From contig JAXDLH010000141.1 of NCBI GenBank assembly GCA_034666705.1, positions 1 to 19,040 of the forward strand: a stretch of DNA of 19,040 bases. Reading direction: 5' to 3'. Positions 6,735 to 13,987 of the stretch are shown here, one piece after another. A program made the translations under genes and the position numbers. Source of the stretch: JAXDLH01 sp034666705. Its GTDB lineage: Bacteria > Chloroflexota > UBA6077 > SHYK01. The notes beneath the pieces are model-generated. The model saw only the letters and a list, made by a program, of their open reading frames with translations. It made no database searches and was not told the DNA's origin. The stretch's first letter is position 1, and every line of letters starts with the position of its first letter.

Positions 6735-7861
6735 TGATTGCGAATTACTTTCTCGGGCGTCGTGGGACCACCTTGGGCGCGGTCGTAGGCTTCGCGTTCC
6801 TGGCGGCGCTGCCACTTTTCCTCGACGATTTCCACGTGTCATTGCTGGCAAAGTTTCTGTGCTTCGCCATCGTGGCAGTCAGTCTCGACTTGATCTGGGG
6901 CTACGCTGGCATCCTCAGCATCGGCCACGGCGTGTATTTCGGGCTCGGCGCCTACGCCTTCGGGATGTACCTCAAGCTCGAGGCCGCGGCGGGCAAGCTC
7001 CCCGACTTTATGGCGTGGAGTGGACTCACCGCGCTGCCGTGGTTCTGGCACCCGTTCGCACAGCCAGCGATCGCGCTGCTGATGGTGCTCGTGGTGCCGA
7101 TGGCGGTCGGGGCGCTGCTCGGCTTCCTCACGTTCCGCAGCGGCATCATGGGGGTGTACTTCTCGATCGTCACCCAGGCGCTCGCGTTGATTCTGTCGCT
7201 GCTCCTGGTCGGCCAGCAGCCGTACTTTGGCGGGACCAACGGTCTGACGAACTTCTCGACGATATTTGGGTACTCGCTCGCGGACCCGAACACCCAGTTC
7301 AACCTCTACTACGTGGCGCTCGCCGCGCTGGTGCTCGCCTTCGTGGTCTGCGTGCTGCTCACCCGCTCGCGCTTCGGCCTGCTGCTCGTGGCCCTGCGCG
7401 ACGATCCCCGCCGGGTGCGGGCGTTCGGCTACAACCCGGCCCTCATCAACGTGCTGGTATTCACGATCTCCGCCGGGCTCGCCGGCCTGGCGGGTGCGCT
7501 CTTCGCGCCGATCGTCGGCATCGTCTCGCCGGCGATGATCGGCGTCGTGCCCTCGATCGAGATGGTGATATGGGTCGCGGTCGGCGGTCGGGGCTCGCTC
7601 ATCGGCCCGATCATCGGCGCGCTGGTGGTCAATGGGGCGAAGAGCGGCTTCAGCGAGTCGTTCCCGCTGTTCTGGCAGTACTTCCTCGGGGCATTGTTCA
7701 TCGGCTCGGTGCTGTTCTTCCCCAACGGCGTCTACGGTGCGTTCCGCTGGGTCGGCGCGCGATGGCGCGCATCGCGCCGCGATTCGATGCGCGGGCCGGC
7801 CGCGGCACCCGCGGCGGAGTCTCTGGCCGCGAGGCTGCAACGTGGTCAGTTCCGCCCATGA
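6731..7861 (+). CDS. urtC: Urea ABC transporter permease UrtC
   Basis: Second membrane permease, LivM/UrtC class, 376 residues. The start ATG 6731 overlaps the urtB stop (ATGA); a second ATG follows at 6734. Landmarks are LDLIWGYAGILSIGHGVYFGLGAYAFGMYL, a polar loop at about residues 90-110 typical of UrtC, FRSGIMGVYFSIVTQAL, GGTNGLTNF, the coupling segment ALRDDPRRVRAFGYNP, and GVVPSIEMVIWVAVGGRGSLIGPIIGALVVN. The segment FSESFPLFWQYFLGALFI with FFPNGVYG ends the membrane part. A roughly 40-residue Arg/Ala-rich hydrophilic tail follows that I cannot assign. The stop overlaps the urtD start by 4 bp. Confidence 0.95.
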   Translation: MMIANYFLGRRGTTLGAVVGFAFLAALPLFLDDFHVSLLAKFLCFAIVAVSLDLIWGYAGILSIGHGVYFGLGAYAFGMYLKLEAAAGKLPDFMAWSGLTALPWFWHPFAQPAIALLMVLVVPMAVGALLGFLTFRSGIMGVYFSIVTQALALILSLLLVGQQPYFGGTNGLTNFSTIFGYSLADPNTQFNLYYVALAALVLAFVVCVLLTRSRFGLLLVALRDDPRRVRAFGYNPALINVLVFTISAGLAGLAGALFAPIVGIVSPAMIGVVPSIEMVIWVAVGGRGSLIGPIIGALVVNGAKSGFSESFPLFWQYFLGALFIGSVLFFPNGVYGAFRWVGARWRASRRDSMRGPAAAPAAESLAARLQRGQFRP

Positions 7862-8637
7862 CCGCTATAGAGACACGAGCGGCAACCGCGAACGTGCTCG
7901 AGCTAGAGGACGTCCACGTGAGCTTCGATGGGCTGGCGGTGCTCGACGGGCTCAATTTCTCGATGGCGGAAGGGGAGCTGCGCTTCCTCATTGGCCCAAA
8001 CGGAGCCGGCAAGACGACGATGCTCGACGTGATCACCGGGCGGACTCGTCCCGCGGGTGGCATGGTGCGGTACAACGGCAAAGTCGACGTGACGCGCCGG
8101 CAGGAGTACGAGCTCGTCCGCCTCGGCATCGGGCGGAAGTTTCAGACCCCGGCCGTGTTCCGCAGCCTGACCCTCTTCGAGAATCTCGAGGTCGCGATCG
8201 CCTTCAAACGGCCATGGCCGACGTTCCTGTGCAATCTCCCGGAATCCCAGCGCAGCCGGATCGACGCGACGCTTGCCACGGTCGGGCTCAGCCACCGCGC
8301 CGACGACCTCGCCGGCTCGCTCTCTCATGGCGAGCTGCAGTGGCTCGAGATCGGCATGTTGCTGGTGCAGGGGCCGAAGCTGCTGCTGCTGGACGAGCCA
8401 GTGGCCGGCATGACTCGCCCGGAGCGCGACAAGACCGGTGCGCTGCTGCGGTCGATTGCCGGCCAGCACTCGATCCTCGTGGTCGAGCACGACATGGCGT
8501 TCGTACGGGAGTACGCCAGCACGGTGAGCGTGCTGCATCTCGGCAAGATCCTCAGCGAGGGACCCGTGCAAATGGTCCAGAACGATCCGAAAGTCGTGGA
8601 GGTGTACCTTGGCCATCGCCACGAGCGCACCCGTTAG
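7858..8637 (+). CDS. urtD: Urea ABC transporter ATP-binding protein UrtD
   Basis: Cytoplasmic ATPase of the urea importer, 259 residues. Walker A GPNGAGKT is at 46-53 and the Q-loop glutamine is at about 96 (KFQTPAVF). The signature is LSHGE at 155-159, followed by LQWLEIGMLL, and Walker B is LLLLDEP at 175-181. PVAGMTRPE follows, and the H-loop histidine is 211 (VVEHDMAFV). The His in the LSHG signature and the GMT sequence after Walker B are characteristic of UrtD within the LivG-like group. ATG 7858 overlaps the urtC stop (ATGA). The 3' end overlaps the urtE start by 29 bp. Confidence 0.95.
   Translation: MTAIETRAATANVLELEDVHVSFDGLAVLDGLNFSMAEGELRFLIGPNGAGKTTMLDVITGRTRPAGGMVRYNGKVDVTRRQEYELVRLGIGRKFQTPAVFRSLTLFENLEVAIAFKRPWPTFLCNLPESQRSRIDATLATVGLSHRADDLAGSLSHGELQWLEIGMLLVQGPKLLLLDEPVAGMTRPERDKTGALLRSIAGQHSILVVEHDMAFVREYASTVSVLHLGKILSEGPVQMVQNDPKVVEVYLGHRHERTR
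8598..8602 (+). promoter_or_regulatory. Ribosome binding site deciding the TTG start of urtE
   Basis: GGAGG at 8598-8602, inside the urtD reading frame, lies 6 nt before TTG 8609. It supports a real TTG start and a 29-bp overlap with urtD. Confidence 0.65.
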
Positions 8638-9331
8638 CGACCTCGCCGTCGAGAACGTGACGGCGGGGTATGGCCAGAGTGTGGTGCTGCACAACGTCAG
8701 CCTCACGGTCGAGCCCGGCCAGTCGGTCTGCCTCATGGGCCGCAATGGCGTTGGCAAGACGACGCTGCTGAAGACGATCATGGGTCTGATCCCGATCCGG
8801 TCGGGCCGGGTGACGCTGAGCGACGCCGACCTGTCGCGTGTGCCCGCCCATGCGCGCGCCCGCAGCGGCCTTGGCTATGTGCCGCAGGGCCGCGGCATCT
8901 TCCCCTACCTGACGGTGCGCGAGAATCTCCTGATGGGGTTCGAGACGCAGCGGGGCGGGATGGACGTGCTCCCCGAGATCTACGAGCTCTTCCCAATCCT
9001 GCAGACGATGGGCGAGCGCGCGGCCGGTCGCCTCAGCGGCGGGCAGCAGCAACAGCTCGCCATCGCACGCGCGCTCGTCGGGCGCCCCCAGGTACTATTG
9101 CTCGACGAGCCGACCGAGGGGATCCAGCCCTCGGTGATCTGGGAGATCGAGCACATCATCGATACGTTGCGGGCGCGCGGTGGGGTGGGAATTCTGCTGG
9201 TGGAGCAGTTCGTAGAGTTCGCCGTCGGCGTGTCGGACCGCTACTATTTGATGGAAAAGGGCGTCATGGTCGCCCAGGGCTCGTCGGCCGACCTCACCGA
9301 GGACACGGTGCGCGAATACCTCGCAGTGTGA
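8609..9331 (+). CDS. urtE: Urea ABC transporter ATP-binding protein UrtE
   Basis: Second ATPase of the urea importer, LivF/UrtE class, 240 residues from TTG 8609, supported by the upstream GGAGG. Walker A GRNGVGKT is at 44-51 and the Q-loop is VPQGRGIFPYLTVRENL at about 91-107. The signature LSGGQ is at 142-146, followed by a run of glutamines, and Walker B is VLLLDEP at 162-168 followed by TEGIQPSVI. The switch position reads LLVEQF, with Gln in place of the usual H-loop His, as is normal for LivF/UrtE proteins. The heterodimer with UrtD powers UrtBC. The next gene, ureA, begins 6 bp downstream, placing transport and hydrolysis in one transcript. Confidence 0.95.
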   Translation: MAIATSAPVSDLAVENVTAGYGQSVVLHNVSLTVEPGQSVCLMGRNGVGKTTLLKTIMGLIPIRSGRVTLSDADLSRVPAHARARSGLGYVPQGRGIFPYLTVRENLLMGFETQRGGMDVLPEIYELFPILQTMGERAAGRLSGGQQQQLAIARALVGRPQVLLLDEPTEGIQPSVIWEIEHIIDTLRARGGVGILLVEQFVEFAVGVSDRYYLMEKGVMVAQGSSADLTEDTVREYLAV

Positions 9332-9337
9332 GCAGCC

Positions 9338-9640
9338 ATGCATCTGACCCCGCGTGAGCAGGAGAAGCTGCTCATCTTCGTGGCGGCCGAGCTCGCGCGC
9401 AAGCGGCAGGCGCGTGGCCTGGCCCTGAATCATCCGGAAGCGGTGGCGATCATCACCGCGGAGCTGCTCGAAGGTGCCCGCGACGGGCGCAGCGTGGCCG
9501 ACCTGATGGGCTATGGCCGGACGATCTTGCAGCGGAGCGACGTGATGGAAGGGGTGCCCGAGATGATTCCGGAGGTGCAGGTCGAAGCGACCTTCCCCGA
9601 CGGGACGAAGCTCGTGACTGTGCACCAGCCGATTCCGTGA
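9338..9640 (+). CDS. ureA: Urease subunit gamma UreA
   Basis: Small structural subunit of nickel urease (urea + H2O to ammonia and carbamate), 100 residues, the standard length. It starts MHLTPREQEKLLIFVAAELARKR and contains the family's GLALNHPEAVAIITAELLEGARDG and SVADLMGYGRTIL blocks, then MEGVPEMIPEVQVEATFPDGTKLVTVHQPI. It forms the (alpha-beta-gamma)3 cytoplasmic enzyme with UreB and UreC. The gene follows urtE after only 6 bp. Its stop overlaps the ureB GTG start (GTGA), so the two subunits are translationally coupled. Gamma and beta are separate genes here, unlike the fused form of Helicobacter. Confidence 0.97.
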   Translation: MHLTPREQEKLLIFVAAELARKRQARGLALNHPEAVAIITAELLEGARDGRSVADLMGYGRTILQRSDVMEGVPEMIPEVQVEATFPDGTKLVTVHQPIP

Positions 9641-10002
9641 TCCCCGGCGAGATCCTTCCAGGCCACGGCACCGTCGTGCTCAACGCGGGTCGATCCCCCA
9701 TCGAGATCGACGTCACGAATAGCGGCGATCGCCCGATCCAGGTTGGCTCGCACTTCCATTTCTTCGAGGTGAACCGCGCGCTGCGCTTCGACCGAGCCGC
9801 GGCTTACGGATATCGGCTCGACATTCCAGCCGGCACCGCGGTGCGCTTCGAGCCCGGCGAGACCAGGCTGGTGCACCTCATCCCATTCGGCGGGCGCGGC
9901 ATCGTCCGAGGCCTCAACGGCCTCACGGAGGGTTCTCTGGCGGAGCAGCGCGCTGCCGCGCTGGCGAATGCGGCGCGACTTGGCTTCGGGGCTGGGGACT
10001 GA
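9637..10002 (+). CDS. ureB: Urease subunit beta UreB
   Basis: Urease beta subunit, 121 residues, with a GTG start overlapping the ureA stop. Landmarks are IPGEILPGHG, the conserved GDRPIQVGSHFHFFEVNRALRFDR stretch (about 29-52), GYRLDIPAGTAVRFEPGE, and HLIPFGGRGIVRGLNGLTEG. The last 20 or so residues are an Ala/Arg-rich helix of variable sequence. The beta subunit packs against alpha and has no catalytic residue. The TGA stop shares one base with the ureC ATG (TGATG). Confidence 0.97.
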   Translation: MIPGEILPGHGTVVLNAGRSPIEIDVTNSGDRPIQVGSHFHFFEVNRALRFDRAAAYGYRLDIPAGTAVRFEPGETRLVHLIPFGGRGIVRGLNGLTEGSLAEQRAAALANAARLGFGAGD

Positions 10003-11705
10003 TGCCGTATGAGATGTCGCGCCACGACTACGCGCACCGCTACGGGCCGACCGTTGGCGACCGCGTGCGGCTCGCCGATACCGAGTTGTTTGCAGAGGTC
10101 GAGCAGGACCTGACCGTGTACGGGGAGGAGGCGACGTTCGGCGGCGGCAAGGTCATCCGCGACGGCATGGGCCAGGCGGTGGATGCGGTCGACGCGCCGG
10201 ACCTCGTGATCACCAACGCCTTGATCGTCGACCATTGGGGGATCGTCAAGGCGGACGTCGGAATCAAAGACGGCTTCATCCGCGCGATCGGCAAGGCCGG
10301 CAATCCGGATTTGATGGACGGCGTGCACCCTGACCTGGTGATCGGCGCCGGCACGGAGATCATCGCCGGCGAAGGCCTCATCCTCACCGCAGGCGGCATC
10401 GACTCCCATATTCACTTCATTGCGCCCCAGCAGATCAACGAGGCCATTGCCTCTGGCATCACGACCATGATCGGCGGCGGCACGGGGCCGGCAACCGGCA
10501 CGAACGCCACCACCTGCACCCCGGGGCCATGGAACCTGGCGCGTATGCTGCAGGCTGCCGACGCGTATCCGGTGAACCTCGGCTTCCTGGGCAAAGGGAA
10601 CTCGAGCGGCGGGGAGGCGCTGCGTGCGCAGATCCGCGCGGGGGCGATCGGGCTGAAGCTGCATGAGGACTGGGGCAGCACGCCCGCGGCCATCGACATG
10701 TGCCTCACCGTGGCGGACGAGATGGACGTGCAGGTGGCGATTCATACCGACACGATCAACGAGGCGGGGTTCGTCGACGACACCATCGCGGCGATCGCGG
10801 GCCGCACGATCCACTCCTACCACACCGAGGGCGCCGGCGGCGGCCACGCGCCGGACATCATCAAGGTGGCCGGCTTGCCCAACGTGCTGCCGTCGTCCAC
10901 CAATCCGACTCGCCCGCTCACCGTGAACACCGTCCAGGAGCACCTGGACATGCTCATGGTCTGCCATCATCTGAGCCCGGACATTCCCGAGGATCTCGCC
11001 TTCGCCGAGTCGCGCATCCGCCCGGAGACGATCGCCGCCGAGGACATCCTCCACGACCTCGGCGCGATCAGCATGATGTCGTCCGACTCACAGGCGATGG
11101 GCCGGGTGGGCGAGGTGATCATGCGTACGTGGCAGACCGCCCACAAGATGAAGGTGCAGCGCGGTCAACTGGCCGGCGATCCGCCAACCAGCGACAACGC
11201 GCGCATCAAACGCTACGTAGCGAAGTACACGGTGAATCCCGCCATTGCGCACGGTATTGCCTATCTGGTCGGGTCCGTGCGCCCCGGCCAGTTCGCCGAT
11301 CTCGTGCTGTGGAACCCGGCGTTCTTCGGCGTCAAGCCAGAGCTGATCCTGAAGGGCGGGCTGATCGCCTGCGCGGCAATGGGCGATCCGAATGCCTCGA
11401 TCCCAACGCCGGAGCCCGTGCTCTATCGGCCGATGTTCGCGGCCGCGGCACCCCATGCCACGACGTTGACCTTCGTGTCGCAGGCCGCGCTCGACGCCGA
11501 CGTGCCGCGTCAGTTGCAGCTCCGGACGCGCGCCGTGGCCGTCGCCGGCTGCCGGGCGCTGGGCAAGCGCCACATGGTCAATAACGACGCGACGCCGGTC
11601 ATCGAGGTCGACCCCGAGACCTACACGGTGCGCGCCGACGGCGAGGTCCTGACGTGTGAGCCGGCGAGGGTGCTGCCGATGGCCCAGCGCTACTTCCTGT
11701 TTTGA
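10002..11705 (+). CDS. ureC: Urease subunit alpha UreC
   Basis: Catalytic subunit of nickel urease, 567 residues, the usual length. Nickel ligands and catalytic residues are all present. They are H136 and H138 (DSHIHFI), K219 for the carbamylated bridging lysine (GLKLHEDWG), H221, H248 (AIHTD), H274 (HSYHTEGAGGGHAPD), the mobile flap C321-H322-H323 (VCHHL), R338 (ESRIR region) and D362 (MSSDSQAMGR). Each is offset by +2 from the Klebsiella numbering, so the active site looks intact. It starts MPYEMSRHDYAHRYGPT and ends AQRYFLF, as expected. The ATG overlaps the ureB stop by one base, and the TGA overlaps the TTG start proposed for ureF. Confidence 0.98.
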   Translation: MPYEMSRHDYAHRYGPTVGDRVRLADTELFAEVEQDLTVYGEEATFGGGKVIRDGMGQAVDAVDAPDLVITNALIVDHWGIVKADVGIKDGFIRAIGKAGNPDLMDGVHPDLVIGAGTEIIAGEGLILTAGGIDSHIHFIAPQQINEAIASGITTMIGGGTGPATGTNATTCTPGPWNLARMLQAADAYPVNLGFLGKGNSSGGEALRAQIRAGAIGLKLHEDWGSTPAAIDMCLTVADEMDVQVAIHTDTINEAGFVDDTIAAIAGRTIHSYHTEGAGGGHAPDIIKVAGLPNVLPSSTNPTRPLTVNTVQEHLDMLMVCHHLSPDIPEDLAFAESRIRPETIAAEDILHDLGAISMMSSDSQAMGRVGEVIMRTWQTAHKMKVQRGQLAGDPPTSDNARIKRYVAKYTVNPAIAHGIAYLVGSVRPGQFADLVLWNPAFFGVKPELILKGGLIACAAMGDPNASIPTPEPVLYRPMFAAAAPHATTLTFVSQAALDADVPRQLQLRTRAVAVAGCRALGKRHMVNNDATPVIEVDPETYTVRADGEVLTCEPARVLPMAQRYFLF

Positions 11706-12397
11706 GCGAGCCGCCTCTCGTGAGCGGGCTGCTGCCGATGGGGGCCGAGCTGCCCGGCGAGCTCGTCCTCCTCGACCTGCTGCAGATCGCCGACCGGTCG
11801 TTCCCGACCGGCAGCTTCGTCCACTCCCACGGTCTGGAGTGGCTCGCCAAACAGCCGTCGTTTGACCTCGCGAGCGTGCTGCAGATGCGCGTCCACGAGC
11901 AGTTGGTGCGTTTCGAGTTGCCATTCTTGATCAAGTCGTACACCCTGGAGGCCGTGGAGCTCGACGCGCGATTCCACGCCATGCTGCTGCCGCGCGAGTC
12001 TCGCGAAGCCAGCCTGCAGGTCGGGCGCCAGTTTCTCCGCAACGCGCGCGACCTGTTCCCCGCGCTCGCCGAGTGCGACCAGGCCGACCGACTGCCGTAC
12101 GGTCACTACCCGATCGCCTTTGGCATCGTGGCCCACGCGCTCGGCATTGCCGCGCCGAGCGCCGCGCTCGTCTATGCGTTCCAGAGCGTGCGTGGTCAGA
12201 TCTCCGCCGCCCAGCGGCTGACGCGGCTGGGACAGACCGAGGCGCAGCGGCTGCTGCACGGACTCAAACCAGCGCTGCGCGACGCGGTGCAGCAGGCGCT
12301 CGCGTACCCTATTGAGGAGGCCATCCCGTTCATGCCACTTCTGGATATTGCTTCGATGGCGCACGAGCGCGCCGCCGTGCGGTTATTCGTCTCATGA
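11702..12397 (+). CDS. ureF: Urease accessory protein UreF
   Basis: Maturation factor that, with UreD and UreG, forms the complex loading carbon dioxide and nickel into apo-urease. It has 231 residues and is almost all helical. Landmarks are LLQIADRSFPTGSFVHSHGLEW (about 23-44), RNARDLFPAL, HYPIAFGIVAHALGI, and a C-terminal PFMPLLDIASMAHERAAVRLFVS in place of the common S-PLL-D-A-HE ending. The start is taken as TTG 11702, overlapping the ureC stop (TTGA). A GTG shortly downstream (about 11720) is also possible, since the conserved region begins later. The stop overlaps the ureG ATG by 4 bp. Confidence 0.93.
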   Translation: MSEPPLVSGLLPMGAELPGELVLLDLLQIADRSFPTGSFVHSHGLEWLAKQPSFDLASVLQMRVHEQLVRFELPFLIKSYTLEAVELDARFHAMLLPRESREASLQVGRQFLRNARDLFPALAECDQADRLPYGHYPIAFGIVAHALGIAAPSAALVYAFQSVRGQISAAQRLTRLGQTEAQRLLHGLKPALRDAVQQALAYPIEEAIPFMPLLDIASMAHERAAVRLFVS

Positions 12398-12996
12398 CGC
12401 CACTCCGGATCGGGATAGGGGGGCCGGTAGGCTCCGGCAAGACCGCGCTCATGGAATGGCTGTGCCGCAGCTTGCGTGACGAGATCGACCTGGCCGCCAT
12501 TACCAACGACATCTATACCCGCGAGGATGCGGAGTTCCTCAGCCGGGCCGGCGCCCTGCCCGTCGAGCGGATCATCGGCGTCGAGACCGGCGGTTGCCCG
12601 CACGAGGCGATCCGCGAAGACGTCTCGATGAACCTGCGCGCGGTCGAGCAGCTCGAGCAGCGTTTTCCTGATCTGTCGTTGATTCTGATCGAGAGCGGCG
12701 GCGACAACCTCGCGGCAACCTTCAGCCCCGATCTCGCCGAATACACGATCTACGTCATCGACGTCGCGGCCGGCGACAAGATCCCCCGCAAGGGTGGACC
12801 AGGGATCACGGAGTCGGATCTGCTGGTGATCAACAAGACGGATCTCGCGCCTGCCGTGGGCGCATCGCTCGACGTGATGGACCGCGACGCGCGCCGGATG
12901 CGGGGGGAGCGCCCCTTTGTGTTCACGAACTTGCGCGTTGGCGAGGGCGCACAAGACGTGGTGGGCTGGGTCCGGGGGCGAGTCGCTGCAGGGTAG
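12394..12996 (+). CDS. ureG: Urease accessory GTPase UreG
   Basis: SIMIBI-class GTPase that couples GTP hydrolysis to nickel insertion into urease, 200 residues. The P-loop is GGPVGSGKT at 9-17, followed by the TNDIYTREDAEFL block (37-49), ETGGCPH with the nickel-binding Cys-Pro-His at 68-70, LILIESGGDNL, DVAAGDKIPRKGGPGI, and the guanine-specificity motif NKTD at 147-150. The N-terminus lacks the His-rich tail seen in some UreG proteins, so no nickel storage is built in. Since no ureE is present in the cluster, nickel delivery to UreG must come from elsewhere. The ATG overlaps the ureF stop; the 3' end overlaps the proposed ureD start region. Confidence 0.97.
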   Translation: MTPLRIGIGGPVGSGKTALMEWLCRSLRDEIDLAAITNDIYTREDAEFLSRAGALPVERIIGVETGGCPHEAIREDVSMNLRAVEQLEQRFPDLSLILIESGGDNLAATFSPDLAEYTIYVIDVAAGDKIPRKGGPGITESDLLVINKTDLAPAVGASLDVMDRDARRMRGERPFVFTNLRVGEGAQDVVGWVRGRVAAG

Positions 12997-13753
12997 CACC
13001 CGGCTCGTGTTCGAGCGGCTGGGCGAGCACACGGTGCTCGTCGAGTCCCGCAGCGAGCTGCCCCTCGCGATCCCACGGTCGCACTTGCGGCCGGATGGCT
13101 CGAACGTCGTCACCCTCCTCGCTCCTGGCGGGGGCCTCTTCGCCGGCGATATGGTCCAGCTCGCCGTCGAGTGCCGCGCCGGCACGGACGTGATGCTGCG
13201 GCAGGTCGGCGCGACCCTGCTTCATGGACGCGAGGGCCAGGGGATCATTTATGAGGCGGACGTGTGGGTCGCCGAGGGCGCCCGGTTCCGCTATGGACCG
13301 AACACCCTCATCCCGTTCGCGGTCGCCGACTATCGGCAGCGGATCCGCGTGCGTCTCGAAGTCGGCGCCGAGGCGATACTCGGCGAGGTCATCACGCCAG
13401 GGCGCCTGGATGCGCCGTTCGCCTATCGATGCCTCGATCTGCGCACCGAGGTGGACCTGGATGGATCGCTGATCGTGCTGGATGCGCTACGGATCGAGCC
13501 AGCCCGTACCGATTACCAGCGGGCACTGGGTGGATTCAGCCACGTCGCCGGCCTGCTGAGCCTTGGTCCAGATCACAGCCAGGGCGACGCCGACCTATGG
13601 CACGCTCGCCTTGCGCAGAGCGGCGTCTGTGGGAGCGCAAGCTTGCTGCCGGCGTACGGGATAGGTGCGCGGCTGCTCGGCAACCGCGCTGACGAGCTGC
13701 TCCGCGCGCTCAGCCCGGCATTCGAGACCCCACGCCCCGCGGTCAATCCGTAG
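12917..13753 (+). CDS. ureD: Urease accessory protein UreD (UreH)
   Basis: Scaffold protein of the UreD-UreF-UreG maturation complex, thought to guide nickel to UreC. Up to 278 residues. Family features are GSTRLVFERLGEHTVLVESRSELPL near the N-terminus, LLAPGGGLFAGDMVQLAVEC, the LRQVGATLLHGREGQ block (the usual tTQ/a-tK-yr site is degenerate), FRYGPNTLIPFAVADYRQRIRVRLEVGAEAILGEVITPGR and LDALRIEP. The start is unclear. The conserved part begins near 12992, so the GTG at 13007 is too late. TTG 12917 and TTG 12938, both inside ureG, or a CTG at 12986 remain. Overlap with ureG is thus up to 80 bp in another frame. It is the last gene of the urease operon. Confidence 0.88.
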   Translation: MCSRTCALARAHKTWWAGSGGESLQGSTRLVFERLGEHTVLVESRSELPLAIPRSHLRPDGSNVVTLLAPGGGLFAGDMVQLAVECRAGTDVMLRQVGATLLHGREGQGIIYEADVWVAEGARFRYGPNTLIPFAVADYRQRIRVRLEVGAEAILGEVITPGRLDAPFAYRCLDLRTEVDLDGSLIVLDALRIEPARTDYQRALGGFSHVAGLLSLGPDHSQGDADLWHARLAQSGVCGSASLLPAYGIGARLLGNRADELLRALSPAFETPRPAVNP

Positions 13754-13824
13754 ACTCTCATACCCCGAGTTTCTCGAGGCGCTCAACGCTAAACTCAGGC
13801 CAAGGTGAAACCCCCATTCACACG

Positions 13825-13838
13825 GGCGTGATCACGCC
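13825..13838. promoter_or_regulatory. 14-bp perfect palindrome downstream of ureD
   Basis: GGCGTGATCACGCC is a perfect 14-bp dyad in the 230-base gap between ureD and the PrmA-like gene. It could be an operator for a dimeric regulator or a weak hairpin. No T-run follows. The palindrome is seen directly; the role is unknown. Confidence 0.35.
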
Positions 13839-13945
13839 TGCGGAGATGTAGTCTTCATCCGCGCTTTGGTTTAGTAATGCGCCAGGACTGCACCAGCGAG
13901 ATTCGCCATTCGCGGTGTTCGCCGCCTCTTGTAGAGTGGACCGCC

Positions 13946-13987
13946 ATGATCATCATTCGCCTTATAGCGACGGGCGTCCGCCGGTGA
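13946..13987 (+). other. Possible 13-residue leader ORF before the PrmA-like gene
   Basis: ATG 13946 opens a short frame reading MIIIRLIATGVRR that stops with TGA 13985-13987. This stop overlaps the GTG at 13984 proposed as the methyltransferase start (GTGA). The arrangement would allow translational coupling, but only a weak purine stretch (AGAGTGG) precedes it. It may be chance. Confidence 0.2.

Noticed and set aside
6839..7840. 333-residue minus-strand frame opposite urtC
   Set aside because: Highly charged Arg/Glu/His-rich translation typical of the antisense of a membrane protein gene; urtC is certain.
8394..8460. LSHGE signature and Gln switch in UrtD/UrtE as broken ATPases
   Set aside because: Both variants are normal for the UrtD and UrtE (LivG/LivF-like) families; Walker A and B are intact.
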